This document shows, in pieces, positions 45,601 through 57,210 of a DNA stretch of 64,000 nucleotides. Source of the DNA: Capitulum mitella (Eukaryota; Arthropoda; Thecostraca; Pollicipedomorpha; Pollicipedidae); contig CP099854.1 in NCBI GenBank assembly GCA_030062745.1, forward strand, positions 14,420,876 through 14,484,875. The letters are read 5' to 3'. The notes under the pieces are model-generated. The model was not told where the DNA came from, did not search any database, and saw only the letters and a list, made by a program, of their open reading frames with translations. The stretch's first letter is position 1, and every line of letters starts with the position of its first letter. The position numbers were made by a program, and so were the translations under genes.

Positions 45601-48600
45601 GAGGCTTAGCAGCATATTAAAGCGGGGCGGGGCTGGGACCACGCCCCCTGGAGGTGGTGGGGCCTCTAGCCGAAGGCCCCACTACTTTTTGGCAGTTTAA
45701 GGCGCCCGAAGGGGCGCCCAAAATCAAATAAAATGGGCCTCCGAAACATCAAAACAGGACCTCAAGCCTAAAAAGGGGCCCGAAATCTAAAAATAGGGTC
45801 CCCTAAGCCGCGAAGAGGGCTCATCTGAGCTAGAATGGCCCCTTGGTTTGGTCTGGCCCCTTCTTGGACGAAATTCTGGGTACGCCACTGTCCCGAGGCA
45901 CCAAAATAGGACCTGAGGCCTAAAAAGGGCCCCTGCATAGAAAGAGGACCCTTAGCCACGAAGAGGGCCGCCTTGGCTGGAGGGGCCTCCTTGACCTCAT
46001 TTGGCCCCTTCCTAGACGAGACCCTGGGTACGCCAGTGCAGGGTCCCCAGTGTATCTGGGGGTCCATTGGATGTCAGCGACCTCTGTGGCTGGTGTTAAA
46101 TGTTCATGGGAGCCCCAGGCTTTGTATACATCCCCTGGATACACCAAGGTCCCCTGGCCGTTTCCCGAATACCCTATGCGTGTTGAGGACCTTTGGCATT
46201 GACCAAGAGCACTGGGTGTATCTGGGGTATTTGAAAGCGGTTAGAGCCCCTGACCAGGCCTAGAGATCCCATGTATTTGGAATTTTTGAATTTCTGAATT
46301 TCAGGAGCCCTGAACTGAATTTCAGGAGTCCCAGTGGCTCCTGAAATTCACTTTTGCTCCTTATTTGGAGCTCATTGCGGTCACTGACTTTCAGAGGATG
46401 GGCATACCAAGGGCCCCCAGTCCTGATCAGGTCCAAAGACTCCAGGTATGTACAGGGTGTTCTGGAGAGCGCCAAGGGTTGTGTGTTTGGCTGCCTATTG
46501 GAAAGACGGTAGTTCCTACGGCTGCGTAAGGTCCATTGAGGTCCCTGACTTTCGAATAGTCAGCAAGTGCACCAAGGGCCCATGGCCTTCTCCAATGGAA
46601 TCTGGATCTAGAACCTGGAAATTTGGAACACCTGGAAATCTTCAAACTTGATCAGGGGCCCCCTGTGTATTTGGTGCCCACTGGAAGTCAGGCGCTTATG
46701 TGGCTGTTAGATGCCCATTGGGGCAACTGAATTTCAAAGGGCCCCCAGACAGACCCGAGGGTCCCTGACCCTCTTCGGAATGCCCCCTGCATATCTAGAT
46801 GGTCTTTGGTCTTGAACAGGGGCCCTCAGTGTGTTTGGGGTCCTGTGAAAGTCGGAGCTTCCGGCTGGCCCCCTGTGGCTGCTATGAAGCCGCGTTGGGT
46901 TAGGTTAGGTTGGTCAGGTTGATTAGATCATGTTAGGTTAGGTTAGGTTAGGTTACGTTAGGTTAGGTTTGGTTAGGTAAGGTTGTAGTTAGATTCCGTA
47001 ACTTTCAAGGGACTCTGATCACATTAAGCCCCTGATCACTGTTCAGGTCCCCAAAGATTATGTATGTATGTACATGATTTTTGTTTGGGGGAAGGGGCCT
47101 TTTGGTCGCAATGCTAAAGTCTGTATTTATTTAATACGTACGAAAACACATTTGGTGTTCGATTTTGGGGGCCCCTCCGCAAGCTTGGAGCCCCACGCAG
47201 TATTTGGCGACAAAATCATATGTTTGCCCCTTTTCGGAGGGGGCAGCTGCCCCTCCTGCCCCCTTCCCCTATCTGCCGCCTTTGCACACCGGTCATCCAG
47301 AATGCCAAACGGACTGCTGCATAAAACCACCAAAGATCACACTATAAAAAAATGTTGCTCATTTGCACGAAACTGCTGTGTAAGCTGCACGTGCACTATG
47401 TTGCAAGAAAATACAGTATACTATGTTGATAACATTAGGACGTGACCTAAGATAATATAGTTTCCAATTTTTGTTACTTCTTGCACAGCTGACGTAAGAA
47501 AAGGTACTGGAGAGGTTTCATGACGCCATGTTTATTTGGTTTGTAGCAATGTAAGAAATGCACGGGGGTTAAGAAGCGCCGTTATTGCAGTGAGATGCTT
47601 CGCCAGTTACAGCGATTAAGTGAAGCTGACGATTTAAAATGGCATTTGTTTAGAGGCATCATGAAAATAAGTTGATGAAAATTTTCGTGAATGTGATGGA
47701 AATATTTTCTTCGTTACTCGCCATGTAGCACCTAAAAGTACGAATTTTGGAGCTCTGAATCATCTCCCCCATTTAAATCTGCTGTTCATTTTCCTTTTTT
47801 TCGTGATAACTGCTCAGTAGCTAAAGGGAATTATGCCATTCGTGGTGATACACCCTCACAGGAAGCATATAAGGTCGGTTTTAGTCTCTAACGCGTTGTT
47901 ATGCACGGATCAGACCTGGCTGCTGGTCAACTTCTGCTGCGTGCTGGGAACTTTCGACTCGTGCTACCTGCTGTGGCTGCGGGCGGCCGGCTCCCACCTG
48001 GAGTCAGTCCGCCGCCTGCTGGATCCCGAACGAGTCCTGCCGCAGCGGCGGCGGCAGGACCCGGCTGCCGGTCCTGCCGGCCCTGCCGGCTGGCGGCGAC
48101 AGGCGACCCGCAGCGGCTCGGTCCCGGCCGTGTCTACCGCCGACAGAGCTGACCGACCGCCAGCCGCCGCGCCAGAAACGCCGCAGACGGTGGTGGAATT
48201 CCCTATGACTGCGGCAGAATCGCCCTTCGCCTGGCCGCCATTGCCAGAGGACGCGGGAGGGACGCGGCAGAAAACGGCAGAGTTGTCTCAGGAGAAGACA
48301 GTGCCTCCACAGACAAAAGCAACGTTGATTTCCTGCGCGCCAGAGTTGTTCCAGGGCACGTCAGGATCGTCTCAGGGCGCCATCGGACCGGCCTCCGCAT
48401 TGGCCACTGTGGAGAGCTACTATGGTGACGTCACACGGTGCGTGGCGTCATTTCGTCATAGTCGTATCTGGCAACACCATGTCGTGTTGTGGCGTAGAGC
48501 ACTAAGCGCCATGCTTGAGAACGGTGCCTGGAGATGTCCATGGCATCTGTGTGTTGTAATGTGGAGACTGAAATAGAGAATATTATGTAATGTACAACAC

Positions 48601-49863
48601 GAGTAACTCAACAATTAACTTTTATTTCCATTTATCCCGCGATTCTGAATTGCGCCGTCGCTAGTAAGGCGGTTGGTCTTCTTGGTGCGGCAAATGTGCG
48701 CCTAGTCTGCCGCCGACTGTCTGTCTGCCTGCCTGCCTGTCTGCCGCCGACTGTCTGTCTACCTGCCTGTCTGCCGCCGACTGTCTGTCTACCTGCCTGT
48801 CTGCCGCTGACTGTCTGTCTACCTGCCTGTCTGCCGCTGACTGTCTGCGGTCGGCCAGGTTCGTGGACGCCATTAACGAGGCGACCGGCGCCGCGTCGTT
48901 CATGACGCACGCCCTCACCGTCGTGTCTCTCCTGGTCGATGCCTACATTCTGCTGGTGGTGAGTGCAGACGGCGCTGGTGGATGCAGACTCGTGCTGGTG
49001 GTAAGTGCAGACTGTTGGCTGTGGTGGGGGTATGTGCAGAGTGGTAGTAGTGGTGGGTGGAATGATTAGGAATGCTCTCTTATGTTATTCCCAGCTGTGC
49101 ATGGTGTTCGATGTGACCTAAAACCGAAATGACAACGCTCATTTCGGTTTTAATCAAACGAAACGTTTGATTTGAGTCTACTTTTCTTTTGGTTTCTACG
49201 CGATTTCTCCATTTTCAGAGACTGCTGCATCCTTTCGGTGACGGACATTACGTGATGGTAGCGTCCCTCCTGATGGAGCTGGTCATGTTCGTGTCACGTC
49301 TGGTCATCTTCGCTCTTGGTGGAGACGAAGTCATTCGACAGGTGAGCTGGGGGAGCTCTGACTGCGGAATCGTACTCATTGCGTCAGACCTGTGAGACTG
49401 CTGCTCACCTGGGGCGCCCAGTGTGCCTATGTCACTTGAAGCTCAGCTCCAGCGCCCGTGGCCCAGTTTAAACACACATTGTTCAGTTGTCCGCTGTTTA
49501 AGTGCAGTTCAGGCACAGCTGTCCTGGTCTGTGCCGTCAGGACTCTGCCATCACACAGAGTCTGGCTTATATGAGCTGACTGTGATAGTTCGGGCACAGC
49601 TGTGACCTCCCTGCTCTGTACCGTCAGAACTCTGCCATCACACGTAGTCTGATCAACATGAACTGCCGTCACCTGACTCCTGAGGAGAACCGGCTGCGGG
49701 ACCAGCTGCTGCTGAAGAGCCAGCAATCCCTCTGCGTGGAGCCTCTCGGGTTCTTCACCGTCAGGAAGAGCAGCCTGCTGTCGGTACGCTGTATCAGCCC
49801 AACTCGCTGCATCTGTCTGTCTCCCTGTGCCTCTGTGTTCCCATCTTTCTGTGTCCCTGCCTG

Positions 49864-49909
<46 letters not shown>

Positions 49910-50407
49910 GCTCTCGCTCTCTCTCGCGCTCTCGCTCTCTCTCGCCCAAACGTTGTTGTCTTTGTCAAATGAATGAAGAGTGGAACTGAAGCTTACTGAA
50001 TTTAGAAAGCTGAATTTATTGTCTTTGACATTGCCAAAATGCGTTTTCTCCCTTTTCATGGATTATCAATGATCACTGGTTTCCGGTTGTCACCTTCTTC
50101 TAGTGTGGAACATTTGATAGACTGAATCGGCAACTTAGCGTCCTTGCGATTTGTGTTTACGTGAAGTAGAAAGTGTCCTTCGAGTCAGGTGAAGATTGGG
50201 TTGCCAAGAACAGATCAGAAGTGGATCTGTTTATGTAGGAATGCGGCATTATTCCTGCGGCATATTGATATTTGCTTGTCTGAGTGGCCGAGATCGATAA
50301 CATTACCCAGTTCATGTTTGAATATTTCACAGATTCTTGGACTGTTCCTGACGTACTTCGTCATCATCATCCAGATGGCGGGCAGCAAAGACGACGGCCA
50401 ACTGTGA
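39626..50407 (+). CDS. Gustatory receptor (7tm_7) gene, 7 exons, 5' partial
   Basis: Proposed exons: 39626-39908, 40449-40689, 47914-48437, 48859-48958, 49219-49341, 49628-49783 and 50333-50407 (stop TGA). Junctions are GT..AG and phases join consistently: phase 2 after exon 1, 0 after exon 2, 2 after exon 3, then three phase-0 introns. A run of phase-0 introns at the 3' end is typical of arthropod gustatory receptors. Exons 1-3 encode hydrophobic helices and a long Pro-rich loop. Exon 4 has FVDAINEATG followed by a helix ending DAYILLV, exon 5 another helix, exon 6 SQQSLCVEPLGFFTVRKSSLL, and exon 7 the signature helix TYFVIIIQM (family TYxxxxxQF). These are ligand-gated cation channels for tastants. 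The initiator exon, expected to end in phase 1, was not found. The third donor is the least certain boundary. AATAAA lies at 50764. Confidence 0.8.
40024..40262. repeat. (ATGA)n-type microsatellite
   Basis: Imperfect AATG/AAATG/ATGATG repeats over about 240 bases in the first receptor intron. His/Ser/Phe-rich minus-strand frames here are artefacts. Confidence 0.95.
42188..42870 (+). mobile_element. MITE family B, copy 1 (in receptor intron)
   Basis: Homologous to 51804-52425. Shared blocks include CATTGACTGGG.TATTTCGCC, a GACGGG...GGGGCGTT stretch, GGGTCACTGATG.CGTCACA and a right part with ACCTCTGGATG and ATGTTGC.CAA..TTGCAAAG. The TTAA flank of this copy is eroded. It is non-coding. Confidence 0.7.
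44630..45441 (-). mobile_element. piggyBac-type MITE, family A, truncated
   Basis: TTAA at 44626-44629 is followed by CTCTATTCCCGGCAGGG, then sequence that is the reverse complement of the 3' two-thirds of the copy at 2634-3837. Similarity ends near 45441 in AAAAAAGGGTGTTTGCC. The opposite terminus is missing. Confidence 0.82.
45600..46893. repeat. Degenerate GC-run/CCCAGTGTATCTGG repeat
   Basis: Loosely repeated phrases such as CTGGGTACGCCA.TG (two copies, near 45879 and 46024), CCCAGTGTATCTGGGG, CCCTGTGTATTTGG and CTCAGTGTGTTTGGGG recur every 60-600 bases with GGGCCCC runs. No coding frame. Probably an old tandem family, with possible relatives at 130-470. Confidence 0.5.
46894..46985 (+). 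repeat. Interstitial TTAGG telomere-like tract
   Basis: About a dozen GGTTA units, including one uninterrupted run of five, mixed with point variants. (TTAGG)n is the ancestral arthropod telomere repeat, so this is either an interstitial telomeric sequence or expansion of the same word. Confidence 0.85.
48711..48850 (+). repeat. 30-bp minisatellite abutting receptor exon 4
   Basis: Four to five copies of a unit containing GCCGACTGTCTGTCTACC end 8 bases before the exon 4 acceptor (CGGCCAG|G at 48858). The pyrimidine-rich units supply the polypyrimidine tract of this 3' splice site. Confidence 0.9.
49119..49172. repeat. Two adjacent perfect hairpins
   Basis: First: TAAAACCGAAATGA and TCATTTCGGTTTTA (14-bp arms, 6-base loop, 49119-49152). 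Second, directly abutting: AATCAAACG and CGTTTGATT around AAA (from about 49152 to 49172). Both lie in the receptor intron, about 50 bases before exon 5. Confidence 0.85.
49866..49945. repeat. (CT)n microsatellite
   Basis: CT repeats with CG interruptions in the last receptor intron. Ser/Leu or Arg/Glu open frames over it are artefacts. Confidence 0.95.
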
Positions 50408-50763
50408 ACTTCGCGACCTTGAATGGCCAGCGAATTAGAGCCCGTGGCTGAATTTTAACCTTGAACGATCGGCAAATCAGTTTCTGCGACAGCCAATTCA
50501 CGGACACCATTGGCGGGATGCATCTTCTCGCGCACATACAGATCGTCGATTTTGATGTGTAATTTCTTGCCCCATAGAGTGATGAAAATGGATAAGTTAA
50601 TATGTCTTGTTCTAGCCTGCCGTGGTATCGATGTTGTAACTTGTTTTAACTCCTTAAGCTAACGTGGACTGTAATTCGTTTAAACCTCCATGGAATAAGT
50701 TATCGCATGTGATATTACATTGTGTACAGCCAAGTTAAAAACGATCATTTTTACAAACTTGTG

Positions 50764-50769
50764 CAATAA
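50764..50769 (+). terminator. Polyadenylation signal AATAAA
   Basis: Canonical hexamer about 360 bases after the receptor stop codon and the first on this strand in that interval; a plausible 3' end for the gene. Confidence 0.45.
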
Positions 50770-50799
50770 ATTGAAATCAGATCAAAACTTCGCCACTTG

Positions 50800-51799
50800 T
50801 TTGTGAACAAGACCTTGAAGTTTTGGCCAAAATAATGACATTTTTTTCCTTTTGTAGTCAGTCGGCCAGGTTGTCAGTTGATGCGGAACTTGTTTGCACC
50901 CCTGGCATTGTTTCATCCGGTGCACTCCTAGAAATCTCTTCTCGGCAATTTAGTTGTGATTTCTGCGGTGTCACGCGATTCCAGTCCATTCCGACAAGTC
51001 CATGATTTCTCTTTGCTGCAATGTTATTCATTATACTGAAATGTTTATGCGTGTTGCAATTTGTGTTCAAATCTCGTCGTATATCTGGGAGTTCGGCACT
51101 GTAATACATATAAATGTTTGGATGATTTATGTATGTGATTTCCAGTCGCGCTGCTGATTCTTGCATGTGTGCATTTTTGTGGTGATCGTTTTTGTGCGAG
51201 TTAACACAACTTCCGGATAACGTCCAATGTCATTATCTGATCTTTGCGGAGACTCCTAAGCATGGAACATCGGGTATATTTGTCATGCAGTTCAGGTATA
51301 CTTCTGTTCAGTTCAGCTCAATTTATGAAGGAATCCTTCCAACGCGTGGATTAATGTTTGATTCGAGTTGTTCCAGTATGCAAGAAACATCGATGTAAAC
51401 AAGCAGTGCAGCATATACCCAATAAACATGGAGGTAAAACCAGACAAGTTAGGTCAAGTCAAGTCAGGGTCAGGGTCAAGGTCAAACTGCCGAGTGAAGC
51501 TATTCGCCGTAAGCTCAGGCCATGCCAGTTTGCTCACCCGAGATACTGGTGCGGTTTTGACAATCGCGGGCAGAGGCGCATTACTTTGATAAGGGTAGTC
51601 CCTCCAGACGAGGGCTATTATTGGCTCTAGCGAGACGAGGCTGCACTGAGCGGATCACGCGGTTAGACGTTTTCCGTGGAGCTGTTAGCGGACCTTTGAT
51701 GTATGTCTCAGTGACGGTATTTTCCAGATGCGTGATTTCCCCGTGGAGATAAGCGTTTTTCCTTCCGTTGTAATGCATTGATGCGTAATATCCCGGGTT
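50800..51799. other. Intergenic, no gene recognised
   Basis: AT-rich, short open frames only. A TCAAGTCAAGTCAGGGTCAGGG short tandem lies near 51450. Confidence 0.4.
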
Positions 51800-51803
51800 T
51801 TAA

Positions 51804-52425
51804 CCCGCCATTGACTGGGGTATTTCGCCGCCCTCCACTGACGGGAGGAGGGGGCGTTCAACACCCCTCCCTTCAGTTTACTTTACATCGAAGACCAATG
51901 GCCCGATCTGGCTGATTCAAACGCAATCGACAGTGCCGAACCGCGCGGTCCTGTGGCATACATATCTCTGTATTTTTGGGTCACTGATGGCGTCACACGT
52001 CAAGTGGAACAACCAGAAGTAACCCATTTGTCCAGAGTTGCATAATCGCAATGGAAACCAGACCGTGACTGAGGCCTTCATTGCAGTGTGCCTCTGGCGA
52101 CTTGATTACATATTCTGTGCGACATCCGATACAAAGTCATCAAAGGTCAGGGTCACAGTCTGAATGAAATTTGGCATCATCAATAAGGGACCATGCGATG
52201 CATGTCCCCGTCTCTTTTGACACACTAAAAATGTTAAAAAAGAACAGCCTTAAAATGGTCCCAATCACCACTCGAAAGCATATTGGAATTTTTTGTAGCT
52301 TCAAATTCGAAGTGTAACGAGTACGCTGTTGACCTACATATTACACCTCTGGATGACCCTTCAAGTCATTTTGGCCAGTGTGGCATAATTCCACGGAATG
52401 TTGCACAATGTTGCAAAGCACACTT
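51804..52425 (+). mobile_element. MITE family B, copy 2
   Basis: Preceded by TTAA (51800-51803) and beginning CCCGCCATTGACTGGGG, with the piggyBac-type CCC start. It aligns with 42188-42870 over its length. The right end was not defined. Confidence 0.7.
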
Positions 52426-52429
52426 TATA

Positions 52430-55039
52430 TCAGATAAAAAACAATTGGTATCAGCAGTCTTACGCCTATCTCTGTTTCATCGCGAGGCTACTGAGGAACG
52501 GCCGAAGTAAGACAGACGGGATTGTTGTGCGTCGTGACGACAGCAAAAAAGAACGAACGTTCTTTTACGAAATACAACGGAGGATCGTAACTGATTAGTT
52601 GGTACACCGAAACACACGTGGTGGATGCTGTGCGACGGATTTTTCTTAACGCCTGATCATGGACAGTCCTGTAAAATTCCGGCATGCATCTTGAGTATAT
52701 ATTTGCAAACATTATATCAGTATATTTTTCACCACGAGTGCCTTTTCGTTTCTAGTGGCGATACTTGGTCGCTAATTTTTTGGGACGTCCTTAATCCACC
52801 CTAGCAAAAGTCCTAGCAACAGAGTTTCCATCAGTTCTGGTGCTCGATATCTGGCCAGCAATAATGCAGGAGCGCGCGCTCGGACTATTGCACTAGCATG
52901 ACCTTCCTGTTGGCCTAGATTTATTATATCATTACTCTGAAGTTTCGCGAACGGATTTGGGGCCCAGAGTTCTCGCAAGAAGTTCTTCGCCGCATGGGTT
53001 CTGATCACAAATATCACACTATTAAAACATTGGGATAACATTTACGGGAAACAAAAAGTAACTGATGCTATTGTGTTATTCTGTTCTAGTGAGGGATTTA
53101 GGGTTCTGCTAGCGATGCCAAATAATAGGAGAAAATATCTCAGGTTTTGCCGCGTATTATTTTCCCTGCGATGAGTGAACTGTCCGTACGGCAAATAAAT
53201 AGAAGAAAAGGTGAATAATATTTCTCTGTGACGTACAATGATTGCACTATGCGAAACCCGCCTCGCGCATACAGTCGCATGGTGTCATGTCACGCCCTGT
53301 AATGCCCGTTAACCCGATCTTTATCCTCAGAAACCCTTCATTCCAGCATCACACTAGTGCCCCTACAACCTGGCTCCTTAATCCCATGACTTCGAAATGA
53401 TTAGCACAGGTCGAAGGAGATTTATCCACCGCCACCTTACTTGCAAACAAATGATGCATGCTTTCTCTACAAGGTAGATTAGCGTCACTCTGGATAAAGT
53501 GCAGGCATATACAAAATCACATTGTTTGAGTTGACGCGAACATTTCCTACCAGTCACTGTTGTTTGATGCAGATGGGATGCGATTTATTTCGCCTCTTGC
53601 ACAATGTCAGAATGAGAAATCTATTTTGCCATTTCAAAAGCGATAATATGTAGCACATGTTGAAAATGCATGCAGTTGGCTAAAGGTAAGTTTCTGCCCG
53701 ACGAAATCGCGAACAATCCTTCGTGTAATTGCCACCAATGTAAAGAATGTATCACCCTGTTTCTAACCATACTTTCCACTACTTGATTGTCTAAAAAATA
53801 ACGACAAAATCGTAACGATAACGTACTACTCAGTAATACCGCGCTGCAATCGACTGGCGGAGAACAACATTATTCCGCGGCGGAAAATGTAGTGCCGCCA
53901 AGGTTAAGGTTATTGACATCAAGGATGTGTAGACCCTGCATGCATCTTCAGGCGATTAAGGACGTCATATATATGAAAATTCTATTTTGTTGCCACAAAC
54001 TGAATTTGGAGAAATTGCTGAATTATTACGCCGTTATATTATTGTATTAGATAATTGTTGGGATATCTGATATCAGTATTATTACATTACGACATTTAAT
54101 ATTCGTTAGATTACTTTAGGTTGCTAGGTTGGGTTGTGCTGGGCTAGGTAAGATAAGATTAGGTTAGGTTAGGCTAGGTTAGGCTAGGTTACTATGTTAG
54201 GTTAGGGTAAATTTTTATTTATTGCTTTATTTCACTGCCTAATATTTTTCAGTTTTGTTCCATGATCCTTTTCAGATATTTTATTTCACTGCTTTTTATT
54301 TTTATGTTGTATTTTTTAAATTGCAACTTCACTTTCCACCCTTGTAATATTTTTACTTTTTATTATTATTGTTGTTTGTTATCATTATTACTACTATTTT
54401 ATTATTATGGTTATGATGATGATGATTATTATTATTATACAACGACTAACTTTTTTATTTTAAAAATAATTTATATCGCATTAGATATTTCTCCAACCTT
54501 TTTTATTACTCTTGATTGGACCTTGAGTCCGACCGACGACCAATCAGCGTCGAGATCTCACGTAAATAAACTATTTAACGCAGAATCGTCAAAAATCCCT
54601 ACGCGAGCGTCTGGCGGTTAGCATACTAGTGACGACGCAATCTGTTTCCGGGGAAGTAATGTGTGTTTCAGGTTTTTCCGGCTGAAATCGTAAGTAGTAC
54701 TTATCAGTATTGCGTTTGAAGCGCCATGCAACCACTACTACGATTATTTTCCCTCGAAGTAAGCGCTCGGTCAAAATCTTACTGTTGACCGTGGCGAAAC
54801 TTAAAAACGAGAGAGGCAAATACAGTTGCTTATTCCAGGCGATAAAGTATAGTGGAGACTATGTGTCGTAGTGAACTATGGGGCTGGGTCCTAGCAGCAA
54901 CCAAATCTATAAGTCAATGTAAAAAACATCTGATCCAAACGTCCCAGCAGCGTTACAAACGCGTCGCGAAGTACATTTATTGCACATAGAAATAAAAGGT
55001 ATTTAGCCTAAATTTGCACGAATCGGGGCAACTGCCTTT
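52430..55039. other. AT-rich intergenic interval
   Basis: No gene is supportable. A TTAGG-like tract lies at 54105-54212 and a low-complexity ATT/ATG stretch at about 54355-54440. Short ORFs have no domain. Confidence 0.4.
54105..54212 (+). repeat. Interstitial TTAGG telomere-like tract, second
   Basis: GGTTA/GGCTA units in the same orientation as the tract at 46.9 kb, more degenerate, in AT-rich surroundings. Confidence 0.8.
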
Positions 55040-55360
55040 GTTAAAAAGTATTCTTTGGGTAGTGTTTGGTTCAGATGCACCTCGGGTGTCTTTTATTGAC
55101 ACGTAGCAGAAAAATGACTGCCAAGATAGTTTTTAATATAAAACTTGAAACTCTTCAAATGCTTATATAAATAAACGAGCAAACACACAAGCATATTATG
55201 GTAAGCTTGAGGTTACTTCCCGAGGTCAACAATCATCAGTTGACGTGATAAAAGCACCACCATGACAGCTTCCCTTTCCATGTCCCTGGCACCGCCTATG
55301 ACAGCATTTTACAAGCATTGTAATGCACTTTGTACTTTTGAAGCAAAAAATGATTAGTAT
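55040..55360 (-). mobile_element. Diverged fragment of family A MITE
   Basis: The block TCCCTGGCACCGCCTATG and the following ACA.CATTGTAATGC..TTTGTACTT match family A copies (for example 45335-45400). The preceding part matches weakly. It lies in the same orientation as the 44.6-kb copy, and both ends are lost. Confidence 0.6.
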
Positions 55361-55768
55361 ATCAAAAATAAATCTTTAGCTTTCATGCGAATTCAGTTTT
55401 CGAAACTAAATATTTGCTATTTTCATGCCCTAGAGCCCTAAATGTCTATGAATTTGAAAAAAGTTCTTCCGTGTGTGACGGTGTGCCAAAGGGAAACGTC
55501 CAACTGATTAACTCTCGAATCATGCCAGTGGCATGCAAACAGGACCTTAAATATCGAAGACAAGTCGAAAACCGTCCCTTGTCGGACTTTCTTGCACCCC
55601 TGCAGCCGCCTTTATAACATCCTTAATACGTCTTGTTCCGAAAACGCAGTTTACATTATGGCGAATCGATTGCCGTTCATTTTATCGATCTAATTCGACC
55701 GGTAGCTCTCGAAATCTTGGGGAAAATAAGCCTTTCCGTCTATGTGTTATGGACACGGATAGGATTAA

Positions 55769-56980
55769 CCCGTCCCCGACTGGGGGGTTGACTGCCCCCC
55801 TGAGGTTTTTCTGGGATTGCAAGAGAACCAACAAACACAGAGTCACGAAACTTTGTGTACCTTTTGCTCCATCAATTTTACGTCTCGTGTCAAAATTTTG
55901 ACCTCAGGTCAGGTCAGGTGCTTGACCTAGGCCACGTCAAACAGACCTATGTCAAAAAAAATTAGCGCCCTCTAACTTTTTTGCGAAAGCAAGATATCTC
56001 AATAATACTTTCAGGGATTAGTGACCGTGATAGATGCAACAAATCTGCTATCTCGGATTTTTCGGAATTTTCCCGGTAATTGACCTAAGGTCAAGCCCAT
56101 TTTTAAGACATATCGCCGTTTTTTCTGAAATTGACGGAATATTCCATAGCATTTTTAGTGTGGAGTGAAGCAGACATCTAGTTACCGTCATTGGGCAAAG
56201 TATCAGTGACTTCCAGCCATTGACCTGATGTCAGGTCACGAGTAACTGTAGTGGGCCAAAATGTACCACCGTCAAAATCGACGATGAATTACTCAGAATG
56301 GGTAGAAAATGGCAGAACTAGCTTGCACAGACGTAATTAATACCAGGAACCTCAAAAAGTTTGAAAAAGTAGCATATTTTGCAAATAAACAGGCTCTCGA
56401 GAATAAAGCCCCGCCAACTTTGTAGATTGGCAACTAATCAATTTTTCAAAAATTTATGCATGAGAAACTATCACAAGAACCACAAAGATCAATAAAATTT
56501 ACACAGATCGTCTTTTTTCGCGAAAATAAAGGAACGCTAAAATTAGTTCCCGTCAATTTGGTTCCGCATACGGCAGCGGCGCACAGTGACGGCTGATGGG
56601 AGAATTACGGTGTCTTTAACTCAACGTTTCGGCGTATATATTGAACAAATCTGGGGAAATTAGACGTGTATTGGCATCCGCGGACATTACTTGTGCACTG
56701 GTGCTTTTACCTATGCGTTATTAGCCATACCCCTTGAGATTCAGGCCATTTCTCGGTCTCATGCAGTCGGCTATGAGAAAACATATATCGGGCGTAAATT
56801 GGCTTACATATTATCTAAAACTAAAAATGAGACTAGTTTCGAGCTCTACTCGTGACAGGCTTTCCAACAATATGCTTATTTTTATCGTGCGACCAACCGT
56901 TCGTGAGTTAGAGGGGGGGCAGTCAACTGCCTCCCCCCCCAGTCGCCGGTGTTCGGGACGGACCGACGGTCGTGCGCGGG
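55769..56980 (+). mobile_element. piggyBac-type MITE, family C, copy 1
   Basis: Flanked by TTAA (55765-55768 and 56981-56984), starting CCCGTCCCCGACTGGGG and ending in GTGCGCGGG. Sub-terminal inverted blocks pair TTGACTGCCCCCC near the left end with GGGGGGGCAGTCAA near the right. It carries many TGACCT/AGGTCA half-sites, including three in tandem near 55900. No transposase frame. Confidence 0.85.
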
Positions 56981-57210
56981 TTAAAGGGGCGTTATTTTAT
57001 ATCGTAGGTTTCTGATTTGTCATAAACAATGATGTTTGCTGTTTCTCACGTGTAGAATAGACATTTGCACGATATAATCAACAACCCACACAGTGCAAAG
57101 CTTTTCAGTTTTAGTGAGAGAAAATTGGTTATGCCGAACCACTACCGGAGATCTGTGCCTCTTTAAGGGGCTGCAGCCCCCAGTCTTTAAAATATGGCGT
57201 CAGTGCTTAA

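Larger units (their letters stand above)
40690..47913 (+). other. 7.2-kb receptor intron 2, repeat-filled
   Basis: This is the intron between receptor exons 2 and 3. It contains a family B MITE (42188-42870), a truncated inverted family A MITE (44630-45441), a degenerate GC-run repeat (45.6-46.9 kb) and a TTAGG tract (46894-46985). No other gene is supportable inside. Confidence 0.65.

Noticed and set aside
48438-48576. Continuation of receptor exon 3 to the stop at 48576
   Set aside because: A donor GTGCGT at 48438 gives the phase needed for exon 4, while reading on loses the receptor pattern; other donors nearby (48425) do not match phase.
49427-50059. 210-codon Arg/Glu-rich minus-strand frame
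   Set aside because: Antisense of receptor exon 6 and the CT microsatellite.
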